From positions 1-49,557 of the forward strand of contig JAHJTG010000005.1 in NCBI GenBank assembly GCA_018829965.1: a stretch of 49,557 nt of DNA, given 5' to 3'. Positions within the stretch are counted from its first letter, which is position 1. Every line of letters starts with the position of its first letter. Source of the DNA: Patescibacteria group bacterium. GTDB lineage: Bacteria; Patescibacteriota; Minisyncoccia; Minisyncoccales; Staskawiczbacteraceae. This document shows, in pieces, positions 1-7,487 of the stretch. The position numbers were made by a program, and so were the translations under genes. The notes under the pieces are model-generated. The model was not told where the DNA came from. It saw only the letters and a list, made by a program, of their open reading frames with translations, and ran no database searches.

Positions 1-97
1 ACAATTACTAAAATACTCGCTACTAAAATTTTGCTTTTCATATTTTTATAATTATTTTATTAATATAATAATATAATGACCTTTTTTTTATCTTATC

Positions 98-176
98 AAA
101 GAACCACCTCAATTGAAAGGTGGTTCTTGACACGACTTGATGACTCCGCGGATGGGACGATTTTCGAACTTTGAGA
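98..176 (-). repeat. Terminator-like hairpin plus tRNA-3'-like segment (dispersed repeat, copy A)
   Basis: Positions 99-109 and 118-128 form a perfect 11-bp stem with an 8-base loop. Read on the minus strand, the stem is followed by a T-rich stretch, so it fits a rho-independent terminator for the gene starting at 1220. The adjoining 141-176 segment, with CTCCGCGG, GGGACG and TTCGAAC, resembles the reverse complement of a tRNA 3' end but folds into no tRNA. Related copies lie near 2108, 29615, 30750, 31356 and 31838. The terminator role is likely; the tRNA resemblance is only suggestive. Confidence 0.6.
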
Positions 177-251
177 TGGGTGGATTTTATTGAAAAACCT
201 GAAAAGTTATTAGATAATGCTAAGATTGTTCTGACACAAATAACCTTAAGT

Positions 252-1220
252 TCAGACTTCACTAATCACGTCAAATCCTTTAAAACTACCGGTGATAGAT
301 ATCCCTATAACATTTTTTGCAATTTTTTTATCTTTCACTTGTTTGGCTACCTGATTTAAGGTTGCCCCGGAACCTACGGCATCATCAATAAGAAGTAAAT
401 TGTTATATTTACCACTTTCTGTTAGGACTAAAGTCTTTCCCGCATTTTCAATACGATCTTCCAATTTTGATAGAGTTTTCTGCGGAACAATGATCTCCGT
501 TTTAATTTTCTCAATTTTAATACTCTTAACATTAAGATTGAGTTGCTTTTCAAGCTCACGAATAAATTGAACCTCTCTCTTTACTGTCCAAGGTATAAAA
601 CCGACTGCATCGATACGGAACTTTTTAATCAACGAATCAATTTTAGGTTTTATCTCTGCAACTATTTGTTTAATTATTACCTTATTCCCACTTTGTTTAC
701 CATAAAGAAGAAGCTGTCCAAGCCTTGTCTTACCAAATCTTTCTATACTATAAAAATCTAAGTAGAATATTTTATCAATATACACCCTACTGAATGTACT
801 ATTAAATTTTTGCAACCCGTCAATCAAACCGCCCCTCTTAAATTTATCGTATTTATTTAAAACTTTTATATATTCATCCGCAGTTTTACTAACGTCTAGA
901 TTATTTTTATTGCACCAGTAATTAAAACCAGCGAATCCATCTTTTTTTTCTCCGCTAGGAGTAATAATGAGGTAGTTCTTTTCAATTATTTCCTTTCTCT
1001 TTTTATTTATGACTACATCTTCCTTTTCTTCTACTGAGCTTTTCAATAAATAAAAAACCTTAGGGGGTCTTCCAATCTTATCTATTTCCCCATTTCTTAA
1101 AAGATTCGCTAATTGTTTTCTTACAGCACGATTACCTATTCCTAAATAATTCGATAACTCACTTCCAGTCACCCTATTTTTTTCTTTTAAATATTTCTTT
1201 ATTTTAATACTTGTTTTCAT
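252..1220 (-). CDS. Winged-helix phosphoribosyltransferase-like protein
   Basis: This 322-residue protein has two parts. Residues 1-60 look like a winged helix (a run SELSNYLGIGNRAVRKQL, then a wing with GRPP). The C-terminal part has a type I phosphoribosyltransferase PRPP loop at 275-290, LLLIDDAVGSGATLNQ, where the two Asp and the GSGAT turn would bind PRPP and magnesium. A stretch near 205-222 (AVGFIPWTVKREVQF) recalls ComF-like and other salvage-type transferases. The combination suggests a regulator or enzyme sensing PRPP or a nucleobase, as PurR of Bacillus does, but its substrate cannot be read from sequence. The gene is monocistronic, with a repeated GTTCCTA motif 21 bp before its ATG and a terminator hairpin beyond its end. 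Fold assignment is good; function is open. Confidence 0.75.
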   Translation of the reverse strand: MKTSIKIKKYLKEKNRVTGSELSNYLGIGNRAVRKQLANLLRNGEIDKIGRPPKVFYLLKSSVEEKEDVVINKKRKEIIEKNYLIITPSGEKKDGFAGFNYWCNKNNLDVSKTADEYIKVLNKYDKFKRGGLIDGLQKFNSTFSRVYIDKIFYLDFYSIERFGKTRLGQLLLYGKQSGNKVIIKQIVAEIKPKIDSLIKKFRIDAVGFIPWTVKREVQFIRELEKQLNLNVKSIKIEKIKTEIIVPQKTLSKLEDRIENAGKTLVLTESGKYNNLLLIDDAVGSGATLNQVAKQVKDKKIAKNVIGISITGSFKGFDVISEV

Positions 1221-1241
1221 GGCTCTACTATAACATAAAAG

Positions 1242-1268
1242 GTTCCTAGTTCCTATTTTATTAGGAAC
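1242..1268 (-). promoter_or_regulatory. Candidate operator of the winged-helix phosphoribosyltransferase gene
   Basis: Three copies of a 7-mer sit just upstream of the ATG at 1220: GTTCCTA at 1242-1248 and 1249-1255, and its inverse TAGGAAC at 1262-1268. The second and third form an inverted repeat with a 6-base spacer. AT-rich -10-like sequence (TATGTT or TATAGT on the minus strand) lies between this and the start codon, so a bound protein would cover the promoter. Autoregulation by the adjacent winged-helix protein is inference. On the plus strand the same dyad is followed by five T, but no plus-strand gene precedes it. Confidence 0.45.
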
Positions 1269-1372
1269 TTTTTATATTAGGGGGATTTAAATTAAGAAAT
1301 CTATTTCTAGAAATTAGCTCTGCATCGTGGACGTTGTTGGAACTAGGATAAGAGAGAAGGAGGAGTTTGTGC

Positions 1373-2071
1373 CTATCCCTTGTCTACCCCCTCCGGCTTC
1401 CCTTTTTCATAACCGGAATCGGCATCTCTAATATATTCCGAATATTCCTCAAATAGTTTTTGGCTGTTCATTCTTACTACTTCTGCCCATTTTTGAGCGG
1501 TTTTAATTTCTTCCCGCCAATTCTCTTTTGACACCCTAAACATAATGAAGGGATAAAAATCGCTCTGCTTAACGTCTGCTGGCAGCTCCCAACGCATAAA
1601 ACTATGCTCCATTGGTCTTACATACACCCTCACCGCTGTTTCCGGATAACCATATGCTTTGCCAAATTCAATTTGATTTTTTGCTTGCAAAATATTTTTA
1701 AGACTTTGTTCATCTTTGCCGATGGCAAAATCTTTTACTTCCCTTCTTTCTCCTTGTTCGGCGTTGTCAGTAGACGTCTGCACATCCGTACGTACCCTTT
1801 TCTTTTTATAAGGCAAGCTCAAGACAGATAAAAGATCTTCAACCGATTTTACATCTTCCTCCCTAAGGTGCTTTTTTTCTTTCCCTTGCGACCACCATTC
1901 TCCACCAACAGTAATATCTGTGACGGGCTTGTCTCCTGTTTTTAAAAGCAGGAGTCCTACCTTCTCGTCCACATATATTGAGGCGGCTTCTATTTTTTCA
2001 ACGGTTTCTTTGTCTAATATTTCTGGCCCGTTTTCTTGGGATGATGTAAATTTTTCAATTGATTCTGTCAT
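1373..2071 (-). CDS. Hypothetical protein, 232 residues
   Basis: I do not recognise this protein. It has no signal peptide or membrane segment and is rich in charged residues. The middle (about 90-115) is a polar, probably disordered linker with KKKRVRTDVQTSTDN. The C-terminal half has an ordered look, with aromatic residues (GYPETAVRVYVRP, HSFMRWELPADV, FYPFIMFRVSKENW). It starts at the ATG at 2071; no clear ribosome binding site precedes it. A terminator-like hairpin near 2108 separates it from the TspO gene upstream, so it is probably transcribed alone. Confidence 0.6.
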   Translation of the reverse strand: MTESIEKFTSSQENGPEILDKETVEKIEAASIYVDEKVGLLLLKTGDKPVTDITVGGEWWSQGKEKKHLREEDVKSVEDLLSVLSLPYKKKRVRTDVQTSTDNAEQGERREVKDFAIGKDEQSLKNILQAKNQIEFGKAYGYPETAVRVYVRPMEHSFMRWELPADVKQSDFYPFIMFRVSKENWREEIKTAQKWAEVVRMNSQKLFEEYSEYIRDADSGYEKGKPEGVDKG

Positions 2072-2107
2072 AATTCTAATTAATTTAATTATTCCATCGT
2101 ATCAAAA

Positions 2108-2130
2108 AACCACCTCAGTTAAAAGGTAGT
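2108..2130 (-). terminator. Terminator-like hairpin (dispersed repeat, copy B)
   Basis: An imperfect stem ACCACCT / AGGTAGT with an A-rich tract on the left (T-rich when read on the minus strand) matches the hairpin of copies A, C and F. It lies about 100 bp downstream of the TspO operon and would end that transcript before the gene starting at 2071. Confidence 0.5.
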
Positions 2131-2232
2131 TTTAGTAAAAGCTCTCCGTGATACGCGAGTTTAGAACCGCAATTAAAGAGCATCGTAGCTACTGGAAATT
2201 CTACACTGTCCGCGAATGGCCTGAAGTTCTGG

Positions 2233-2709
2233 CTAATTCAAATACCAGATAAAGTAGTTAAGAACACTGGCAAAACTAACCCAGAGCAAGTATGGAATTA
2301 AGAGATAGGTCGCCCATCGATTGATCTTCCAGAATTTAATCATTAAAGCGATGATTAAGAGCCAGATAATGATGATGTTTATAAAAGCCAGGCCAGGGTT
2401 TTGAAGCCCGAAAAATATTATTGACCAGATAGCGTTGAAAAACAAATGAATCCAAAACAGCCACATCGCGCCTCTGGCTGTTTTGTTTTTCTCAACTTTC
2501 TGCCAAATAAGATAAATACTGATACCCATTAGGATATAAAGCATAATCCAAACCGGGCCAAACAGCCAATTGGGAGGGCTAAAACTCGGCCTCTGTAAAG
2601 TCGCATACCAAGTAGGGATGGCTGAAGTGGTAAAAAGCGAGCCGACAATCCCGGCCAGTTCACAAACGCCGACAGCAATAATCAATTTTACAAAATTATT
2701 CAGCTTCAT
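2233..2709 (-). CDS. tspO: TspO/MBR family integral membrane protein
   Basis: A 158-residue protein of the usual length for TspO. It has five hydrophobic segments and the family signatures PTWYATLQRPSFSPPNWLF near the first loop and WLFWIHLFFNAIWSIIFFGL in the middle. TspO proteins bind tetrapyrroles and other hydrophobic ligands in the membrane and are linked to stress responses; the ligand here is unknown. It is the last gene of a minus-strand operon, 9 bp after a Cys-rich membrane-anchored protein. Family assignment is secure. Confidence 0.92.
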   Translation of the reverse strand: MKLNNFVKLIIAVGVCELAGIVGSLFTTSAIPTWYATLQRPSFSPPNWLFGPVWIMLYILMGISIYLIWQKVEKNKTARGAMWLFWIHLFFNAIWSIIFFGLQNPGLAFINIIIIWLLIIALMIKFWKINRWATYLLIPYLLWVSFASVLNYFIWYLN

Positions 2710-2718
2710 AAGTTTATT

Positions 2719-3123
2719 TTACCACCTTTCGGGACTATAATACCACTTCATGTTCGGATCTTTTAGTTTTTTCTCGATACCGATTAAACACTCGTCGCAT
2801 CCTTCCGGGCAGGTATCACAGCCATTGATACAAACCGCGCAGGGATTCTCTACTGCCGCAAGTTCAGGATATAATATCTTGCCCCAAAATGTCACATAGT
2901 AGCCGCCCTCGCAACTTGCCACCCACCTGCCAAAAGGCGCCCACATCACATTATAATCGCAAATCAGCTCGCCGGTGTATTTATCAATCGTGCCGTCAAT
3001 TTCAGCTCGTTCCTCAAATACCTTATTGTGCAAACTCTGATTATCCAGCCAGGGTGCCCGAGCGAATATAACAACGACAGCAGTAATTATTGCAATGATA
3101 ATGAGTTTTTTATTTCTGGTCAT
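2719..3123 (-). CDS. Membrane-anchored protein with a regular six-cysteine cluster
   Basis: This 134-residue protein begins with a basic tip and one hydrophobic segment (about residues 5-22), so it is probably anchored with the rest outside. Near residues 94-111 six cysteines follow the spacing C-x2-C-x3-C-x2-C-x3-C-x2-C (CAVCINGCDTCPEGCDEC). That regularity suggests a metal site or a tight disulfide knot. Two further Cys lie near residues 55 and 70. It overlaps the end of the upstream gene by 14 bp and precedes tspO by 9 bp, so the three are probably translated from one mRNA. I do not know a family for it. Confidence 0.65.
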   Translation of the reverse strand: MTRNKKLIIIAIITAVVVIFARAPWLDNQSLHNKVFEERAEIDGTIDKYTGELICDYNVMWAPFGRWVASCEGGYYVTFWGKILYPELAAVENPCAVCINGCDTCPEGCDECLIGIEKKLKDPNMKWYYSPERW

Positions 3124-3544
3124 ATACCTGATTGAATTTCTCTTTAACTATTTTTATAACTCTATCAAGCTCTGCTTTGTCTACATTTTTGCAATCATAT
3201 TCATCAACAAATTTCACCCATTCATCGTTCCGGGGAGTGAAAAATCGTATCTCATCTATTGAATACGCGCTTTCGTCGGGCTTCAACACCTCCATTCTTC
3301 CGCCGGCCCAACCCTTATATTTAGGATCCTGAATAATTTCCTCAATAAATGAAATAGTATACTCCTTGTCTCTTTTCTTTTCAGAATCAACAATTTTCTC
3401 TACCTCTTTGTTGGTAATTTTTGAACCAGAAAGCCGCATTGAGGCGCCAGTGCTCTCAATTAATGTTTTTCTTTTCTGTTCCTTCCAAAACTCGGTGTTA
3501 AACCGATTGCCAGAAGGACGCTTTTTTGTTTTTTTCTTTGTCAT
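3110..3544 (-). CDS. Hypothetical protein, 144 residues
   Basis: A soluble, charged protein with a Lys-rich N-terminus (MTKKKTKKRPSGNRF). A compact C-terminal part includes YKGWAGGRMEVLKPDESAY, IRFFTPRNDEW and a Lys/Glu-rich last helix. No catalytic motif is evident. Its end overlaps the start of the Cys-rich gene by 14 bp, making it the first gene of the operon leading to tspO. An inverted repeat at 3566-3608 lies directly upstream and may hold its control region. Confidence 0.6.
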   Translation of the reverse strand: MTKKKTKKRPSGNRFNTEFWKEQKRKTLIESTGASMRLSGSKITNKEVEKIVDSEKKRDKEYTISFIEEIIQDPKYKGWAGGRMEVLKPDESAYSIDEIRFFTPRNDEWVKFVDEYDCKNVDKAELDRVIKIVKEKFNQVYDQK

Positions 3545-3565
3545 GTTTTGGATATACCAAATATG

Positions 3566-3608
3566 TCCAATCCGCTATATCCACTATAACGAACTGTAGC
3601 GAATTGGA
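3566..3608. repeat. Imperfect 12-bp inverted repeat in an intergenic region
   Basis: Arms TCCAATCCGCTA (3566-3577) and TAGCGAATTGGA (3597-3608) pair with one mismatch around a 19-base loop. A smaller hairpin GAGGC / GCCTC follows at 3611-3625. Both lie between the 3' end of the 1249-residue protein gene and the start at 3544. They could end the first transcript or regulate the second; no T-run decides it. Confidence 0.4.
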
Positions 3609-3640
3609 TAGAGGCTAATTGCCTCCCTATACAGAAAGAC

Positions 3641-6600
3641 TTATAAATTCTTTATAAACTGATCCAGTAGTCTCACTTCAATAAAATTAACTTCGGTCTT
3701 AACTGGCGGAAATTTTGTCCACCAAAATCCCATCTTCGTTGCAAAAACAGAAATGACCTTGGGATCCAAAGTTGGAGTATCCCAACCCAATTTTGTCACC
3801 AAATCCCTACCTTTAGTTTTTAAGTGATTTGCTCTTTTTTCAACTCGTTGGAGATAACCCCCCTTAAAGATGGTATCCCTTTTCATCTCTCCAAATATTT
3901 TTCGTTGCATTCTCCCAGAATCTTTATTGCTATACGGCGGGTCAATAATCTTTGATTCAATGTTGAGTAAAACATTTTTATTTTTCAAATATGCGAGCAC
4001 ATCGTAATCACCGATATCGGTAATTGTTTCATCATACTTGTGGGGGTATACACCTTTTTCTACATTGTTCGTATGCCGCAAAGCAATTTCTTTTATCTTC
4101 TCCACCAAACAATTTCTTAGATTTTCATGTCCCCTATTTAAAACTGCCTTTACCGTAGGTGCATCTAGATCAGATGGCAATTTATGCTTACTAGATATGC
4201 CCATCCAAATATGACTAGTCCGATCAATAGAGTGAGGACCCCAATAATAATGACCATCGATTTTTATGAGCGGTCTAATATCAAAACGCATTGGGCGTTT
4301 AGTATGCTCCCAGACAGGAATATCCTCTGCGGGTTCTTGTTCACCTTTAATGGTTAATATCCCTTCTGGCTTAAGAGCCAAGAAATTCAGAATAGCGTCC
4401 GTCTCTGATATATCGTAGCCTTTTATTTGTTTAGCGCACGCAGAGGCTATTTCTTTTGAAGTAGCATAATAGTAAGTACCCTCGCCTTTTTCAGTGTCAA
4501 CAGCCCATAATGCCAGCACCTGTTGCACATTCACAAAATTCTTAAGACCGAAAGCAAAATCTTTTTTAAAAGCTCTATCTAATTCATCCAAATAATCCTC
4601 AATAGGAATATTTGAATCGGCTGTATCCTCCTTCTTGCCAATGATTCCGAGGTTAATTTTTGCTTGTTCCTTGCCATATTCCTTTTCCATCGAAGCAATG
4701 TCGTTTTTTTCATCACTTGTTGAAACGATATAATCTCTGTCAATGTTCACATTTACCGGGTAAAGTTCGTAATTAATAAAATCACTTGCAACATATATAT
4801 CAATGAGCCGATCTGCAAATACAAGCAACTCTTTTAAATGCTGGTTGCTAAATTTTGTATTACCTCCGGGTTGCAACTGAACAAACTTTTCGATTAGATA
4901 TCTATAAACCTTATACCAATGGAGAAACTTTTTTTCGTTTTCTGACGATTTTCCTTCTCTTTCATAATCAACCTCATGGTCGCGGGAAGCTTTGATTTCT
5001 TCTTCAGCATGCCACGAATCATGTATTAACGCATTACTTTTTTCTAGCAATACAGGAATAGCATCGCCCAAGTTATGCCCCTGAATTTTAATGTTTAAGA
5101 ATTGGACTAGTTTATTCCTAAGATTATTTAATTTTCTCTTGCCTTCATCAGCCGAATAACTTCCGGGTTGTATATTTAACCCTAGGGCTATTTTTGCTAT
5201 CTCTTTATCCGCCAACTTATATTCTTTCTGATCTGGCAATAGAGTTCTGATTCCTTCTGGGAAAGAAACTTTTTTCTCGACCATAAATGTTTTAAATCGA
5301 GCCTTTTTGTTTTTTTCCTTTTCTAGCTCGCTTCTTATATTTGCCAAATCTGGTTCCGCCACCAAGGTGTTAAGTTGTTCAAGCACATCAACCAATAACT
5401 GGATTTGGATAGACCTATCAGCGACTATCCTAAGCGCTTCCATCATTTTTTCTAGGTTATATACAACTCTTACTCCGTAATCCATTGATTGTAGTCGCGC
5501 ACAATCCATAGCCCAAAGATTAGTATTTTGCACGAGATGTCTCACATGAGCAAGCTCATCCTCTTTAAGTGCTATCGATGATGGGCAAAAGAATATCTGA
5601 ACTTTATTGTGAGATTTAGTAAAATTGAGCTTCTCAATAATATTCGGATAGATATCGATTGCATCAAATAAACTTTGCATTATTGAATCATTAATTCCTC
5701 CTTCATCTAATTCCATCCGATGAACAGGTGCATTAATAAAAAACGAAGCTTGTCCTATTTTCTGATAATAAGCATATCCAAAAAAAGTCCGTGAATTGAG
5801 AATAAAACCGGTCTTTGTTTTCCTGTCGGCAGGTATAGTCCAACCCCTAGGATGACCAAAGAAATTCTCTTCTGGAAAAATTTCCCAGAATTTTGATAAT
5901 GAACGATAACGAAAATCTGTTCCCCAGTGTGGATCAAGCACAACGAGGTTGGGCGTGTTGGCGCCAGGAATCAATACGCTGTGAGAATCTCTAAATGATC
6001 CAAATCGATCCAAATAAGAAGTCATTGGCGACAAACTAAATGAATCTTGCATACTTTCAACATATTCAAAAAAATCAGCTATCTCGTGTAAGTCTTCTAT
6101 TTCATCTATAATTCCCAAAAACTGATCGAGCCCAATAATTTCTCCGACTAAGTCCTTTGGCTGTCCAATCATGCCGAAATCGGTAGTAATATGCGGGATG
6201 ACAGTAATAATTAACGGTTCAAGGGCCGTTCTGCCTTCTCCTTTTGTAGATTCAAATTGAACCATTTTCTCCTCACCGTGTAAACCTAATCTTGTAGGTG
6301 ATTTAGTAAAAAAATTTTGGGCTTCTTGAAGTTCGGGAATAAGAGACTCGAGCATTTTTTGTTGTGTAGTACCAGCAGTCGGTGGAGGTAAGACATGAAC
6401 CAATATAAGTTTATTTTTTGAGCGAAACGCCGTAGTGAATATCGTTTTATGAGGTTTTAGATCGTCCTGTATTGCGCTACAAATAAAAAATAATTCTTCC
6501 TCTCGCACCCGTTGCTTTATAAAGTGATACAGTTCAACTCCTATTTTAATTTCATAATGTTTTATCTCTTTTACGGTTGATGGATAATGTTCTGATAAAA

Positions 6601-7390
6601 TTTTCCCCCACTTATCAAACAATACTGCGAAATATTTTCGTGGAAGTACCGGGAAAAATCTGCCAGATTTTTTAAGAAAGAAATAAAAACAATTTTTTCC
6701 ATCATGAGCACGGCTCAAAAAGTCTTCTTCGGGAGGGACTTCAATGGGGCGAGCGGAATCTAAATCCTTTGTATATTCTTTAATTAGATCGGGGCTAAAA
6801 TTTGAAGTAGGATCAAAATTGTCTAAAAACCCCACCGCGGCTTGCCAAAATTCTTCTGAGGGCAAACTAAAGCCCCCCAACTCCACATCTCGTTTATCTT
6901 GCGCCTTAACATCGATTCCGTTGATTATTTTGTCTTGGACAGTCAAACAGAATTCAAACTCTTTTATCGGAGACCGTCCAAGTTTCTCTAAATAATATTC
7001 TTCAAAACCCCTATGGATTACCTCAAACGAATAACAAAAGTCGTAAGGATTAGATAGGTCGCCACCATAAAGCGTCCTGTAGAATTTTTTATTCAAAAAG
7101 TATTTAATTTCACCCCAATCGTTCTCTGGAAGATAATCTTCCATCATTGGGAAAGAGGGAACAATCAGAAGTAATTCTTGCACAAATTTTTTAAAGTGAT
7201 TGTATTCAGTAATTTTATTTTCTTTAGGGAGCTTGTCAAAAATGGACTCAAAAATGACATAAAGATATTGAGACTTTATGGGGCTAGCGACATTAGGAAG
7301 CCATAAATTCAATACGAAAAAAGACTTCAATAGATCCTCGATGCTATAATCCAAAAGAAAGTTTTTTAATTTTACATTATTTTCGTCCAT
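3641..7390 (-). CDS. Very large protein with a C-terminal PD-(D/E)XK-like nuclease motif
   Basis: This 1249-residue protein has no signal peptide or membrane segment. I do not recognise most of it. Near the C-terminus, hydrophobic strands frame Asp1128 and Asp1130 (IGDYDVLAYL) and, 15 residues later, Glu1145-x-Lys1147 (VLLNIESK). This is the D-x(n)-ExK pattern of PD-(D/E)XK nucleases. Lys- and Arg-rich helices follow. The middle (about 640-900) is predicted mostly helical and charged. The gene is divergent from a LexA-methyltransferase fusion, and the 97-bp spacer carries a dyad that could control both. Size, nuclease-like end and position next to a methyltransferase suggest a defence effector, perhaps a restriction subunit. 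I see no Walker A or helicase motif, so it is not an ordinary type I or III restriction protein. Confidence 0.7.
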   Translation of the reverse strand: MDENNVKLKNFLLDYSIEDLLKSFFVLNLWLPNVASPIKSQYLYVIFESIFDKLPKENKITEYNHFKKFVQELLLIVPSFPMMEDYLPENDWGEIKYFLNKKFYRTLYGGDLSNPYDFCYSFEVIHRGFEEYYLEKLGRSPIKEFEFCLTVQDKIINGIDVKAQDKRDVELGGFSLPSEEFWQAAVGFLDNFDPTSNFSPDLIKEYTKDLDSARPIEVPPEEDFLSRAHDGKNCFYFFLKKSGRFFPVLPRKYFAVLFDKWGKILSEHYPSTVKEIKHYEIKIGVELYHFIKQRVREEELFFICSAIQDDLKPHKTIFTTAFRSKNKLILVHVLPPPTAGTTQQKMLESLIPELQEAQNFFTKSPTRLGLHGEEKMVQFESTKGEGRTALEPLIITVIPHITTDFGMIGQPKDLVGEIIGLDQFLGIIDEIEDLHEIADFFEYVESMQDSFSLSPMTSYLDRFGSFRDSHSVLIPGANTPNLVVLDPHWGTDFRYRSLSKFWEIFPEENFFGHPRGWTIPADRKTKTGFILNSRTFFGYAYYQKIGQASFFINAPVHRMELDEGGINDSIMQSLFDAIDIYPNIIEKLNFTKSHNKVQIFFCPSSIALKEDELAHVRHLVQNTNLWAMDCARLQSMDYGVRVVYNLEKMMEALRIVADRSIQIQLLVDVLEQLNTLVAEPDLANIRSELEKEKNKKARFKTFMVEKKVSFPEGIRTLLPDQKEYKLADKEIAKIALGLNIQPGSYSADEGKRKLNNLRNKLVQFLNIKIQGHNLGDAIPVLLEKSNALIHDSWHAEEEIKASRDHEVDYEREGKSSENEKKFLHWYKVYRYLIEKFVQLQPGGNTKFSNQHLKELLVFADRLIDIYVASDFINYELYPVNVNIDRDYIVSTSDEKNDIASMEKEYGKEQAKINLGIIGKKEDTADSNIPIEDYLDELDRAFKKDFAFGLKNFVNVQQVLALWAVDTEKGEGTYYYATSKEIASACAKQIKGYDISETDAILNFLALKPEGILTIKGEQEPAEDIPVWEHTKRPMRFDIRPLIKIDGHYYWGPHSIDRTSHIWMGISSKHKLPSDLDAPTVKAVLNRGHENLRNCLVEKIKEIALRHTNNVEKGVYPHKYDETITDIGDYDVLAYLKNKNVLLNIESKIIDPPYSNKDSGRMQRKIFGEMKRDTIFKGGYLQRVEKRANHLKTKGRDLVTKLGWDTPTLDPKVISVFATKMGFWWTKFPPVKTEVNFIEVRLLDQFIKNL

Positions 7391-7446
7391 TTTTGTTGAA
7401 TTGAAAGCCTGTGGATAAGTAATTTGGCTTTCTATTTATTTTCTAT

Positions 7447-7461
7447 TATACTATAAGTATA
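7447..7461. promoter_or_regulatory. Candidate LexA-type operator shared by divergent genes
   Basis: The dyad TATACT-ATA-AGTATA has perfect 6-bp arms and lies in the 97-bp spacer between the divergent starts at 7390 and 7488. TTCTAT stands just left of it and ATAGAA overlaps its right end, also inversely paired. TATACT is itself a plausible -10 box for the rightward gene, so a repressor bound here would block initiation. It does not match the E. coli CTGT-N8-ACAG or Bacillus LexA consensus. The link to the adjacent LexA domain is inference from position. Confidence 0.5.
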
Positions 7462-7487
7462 GAAGTAAACCAAACCAGTGTCAAACT

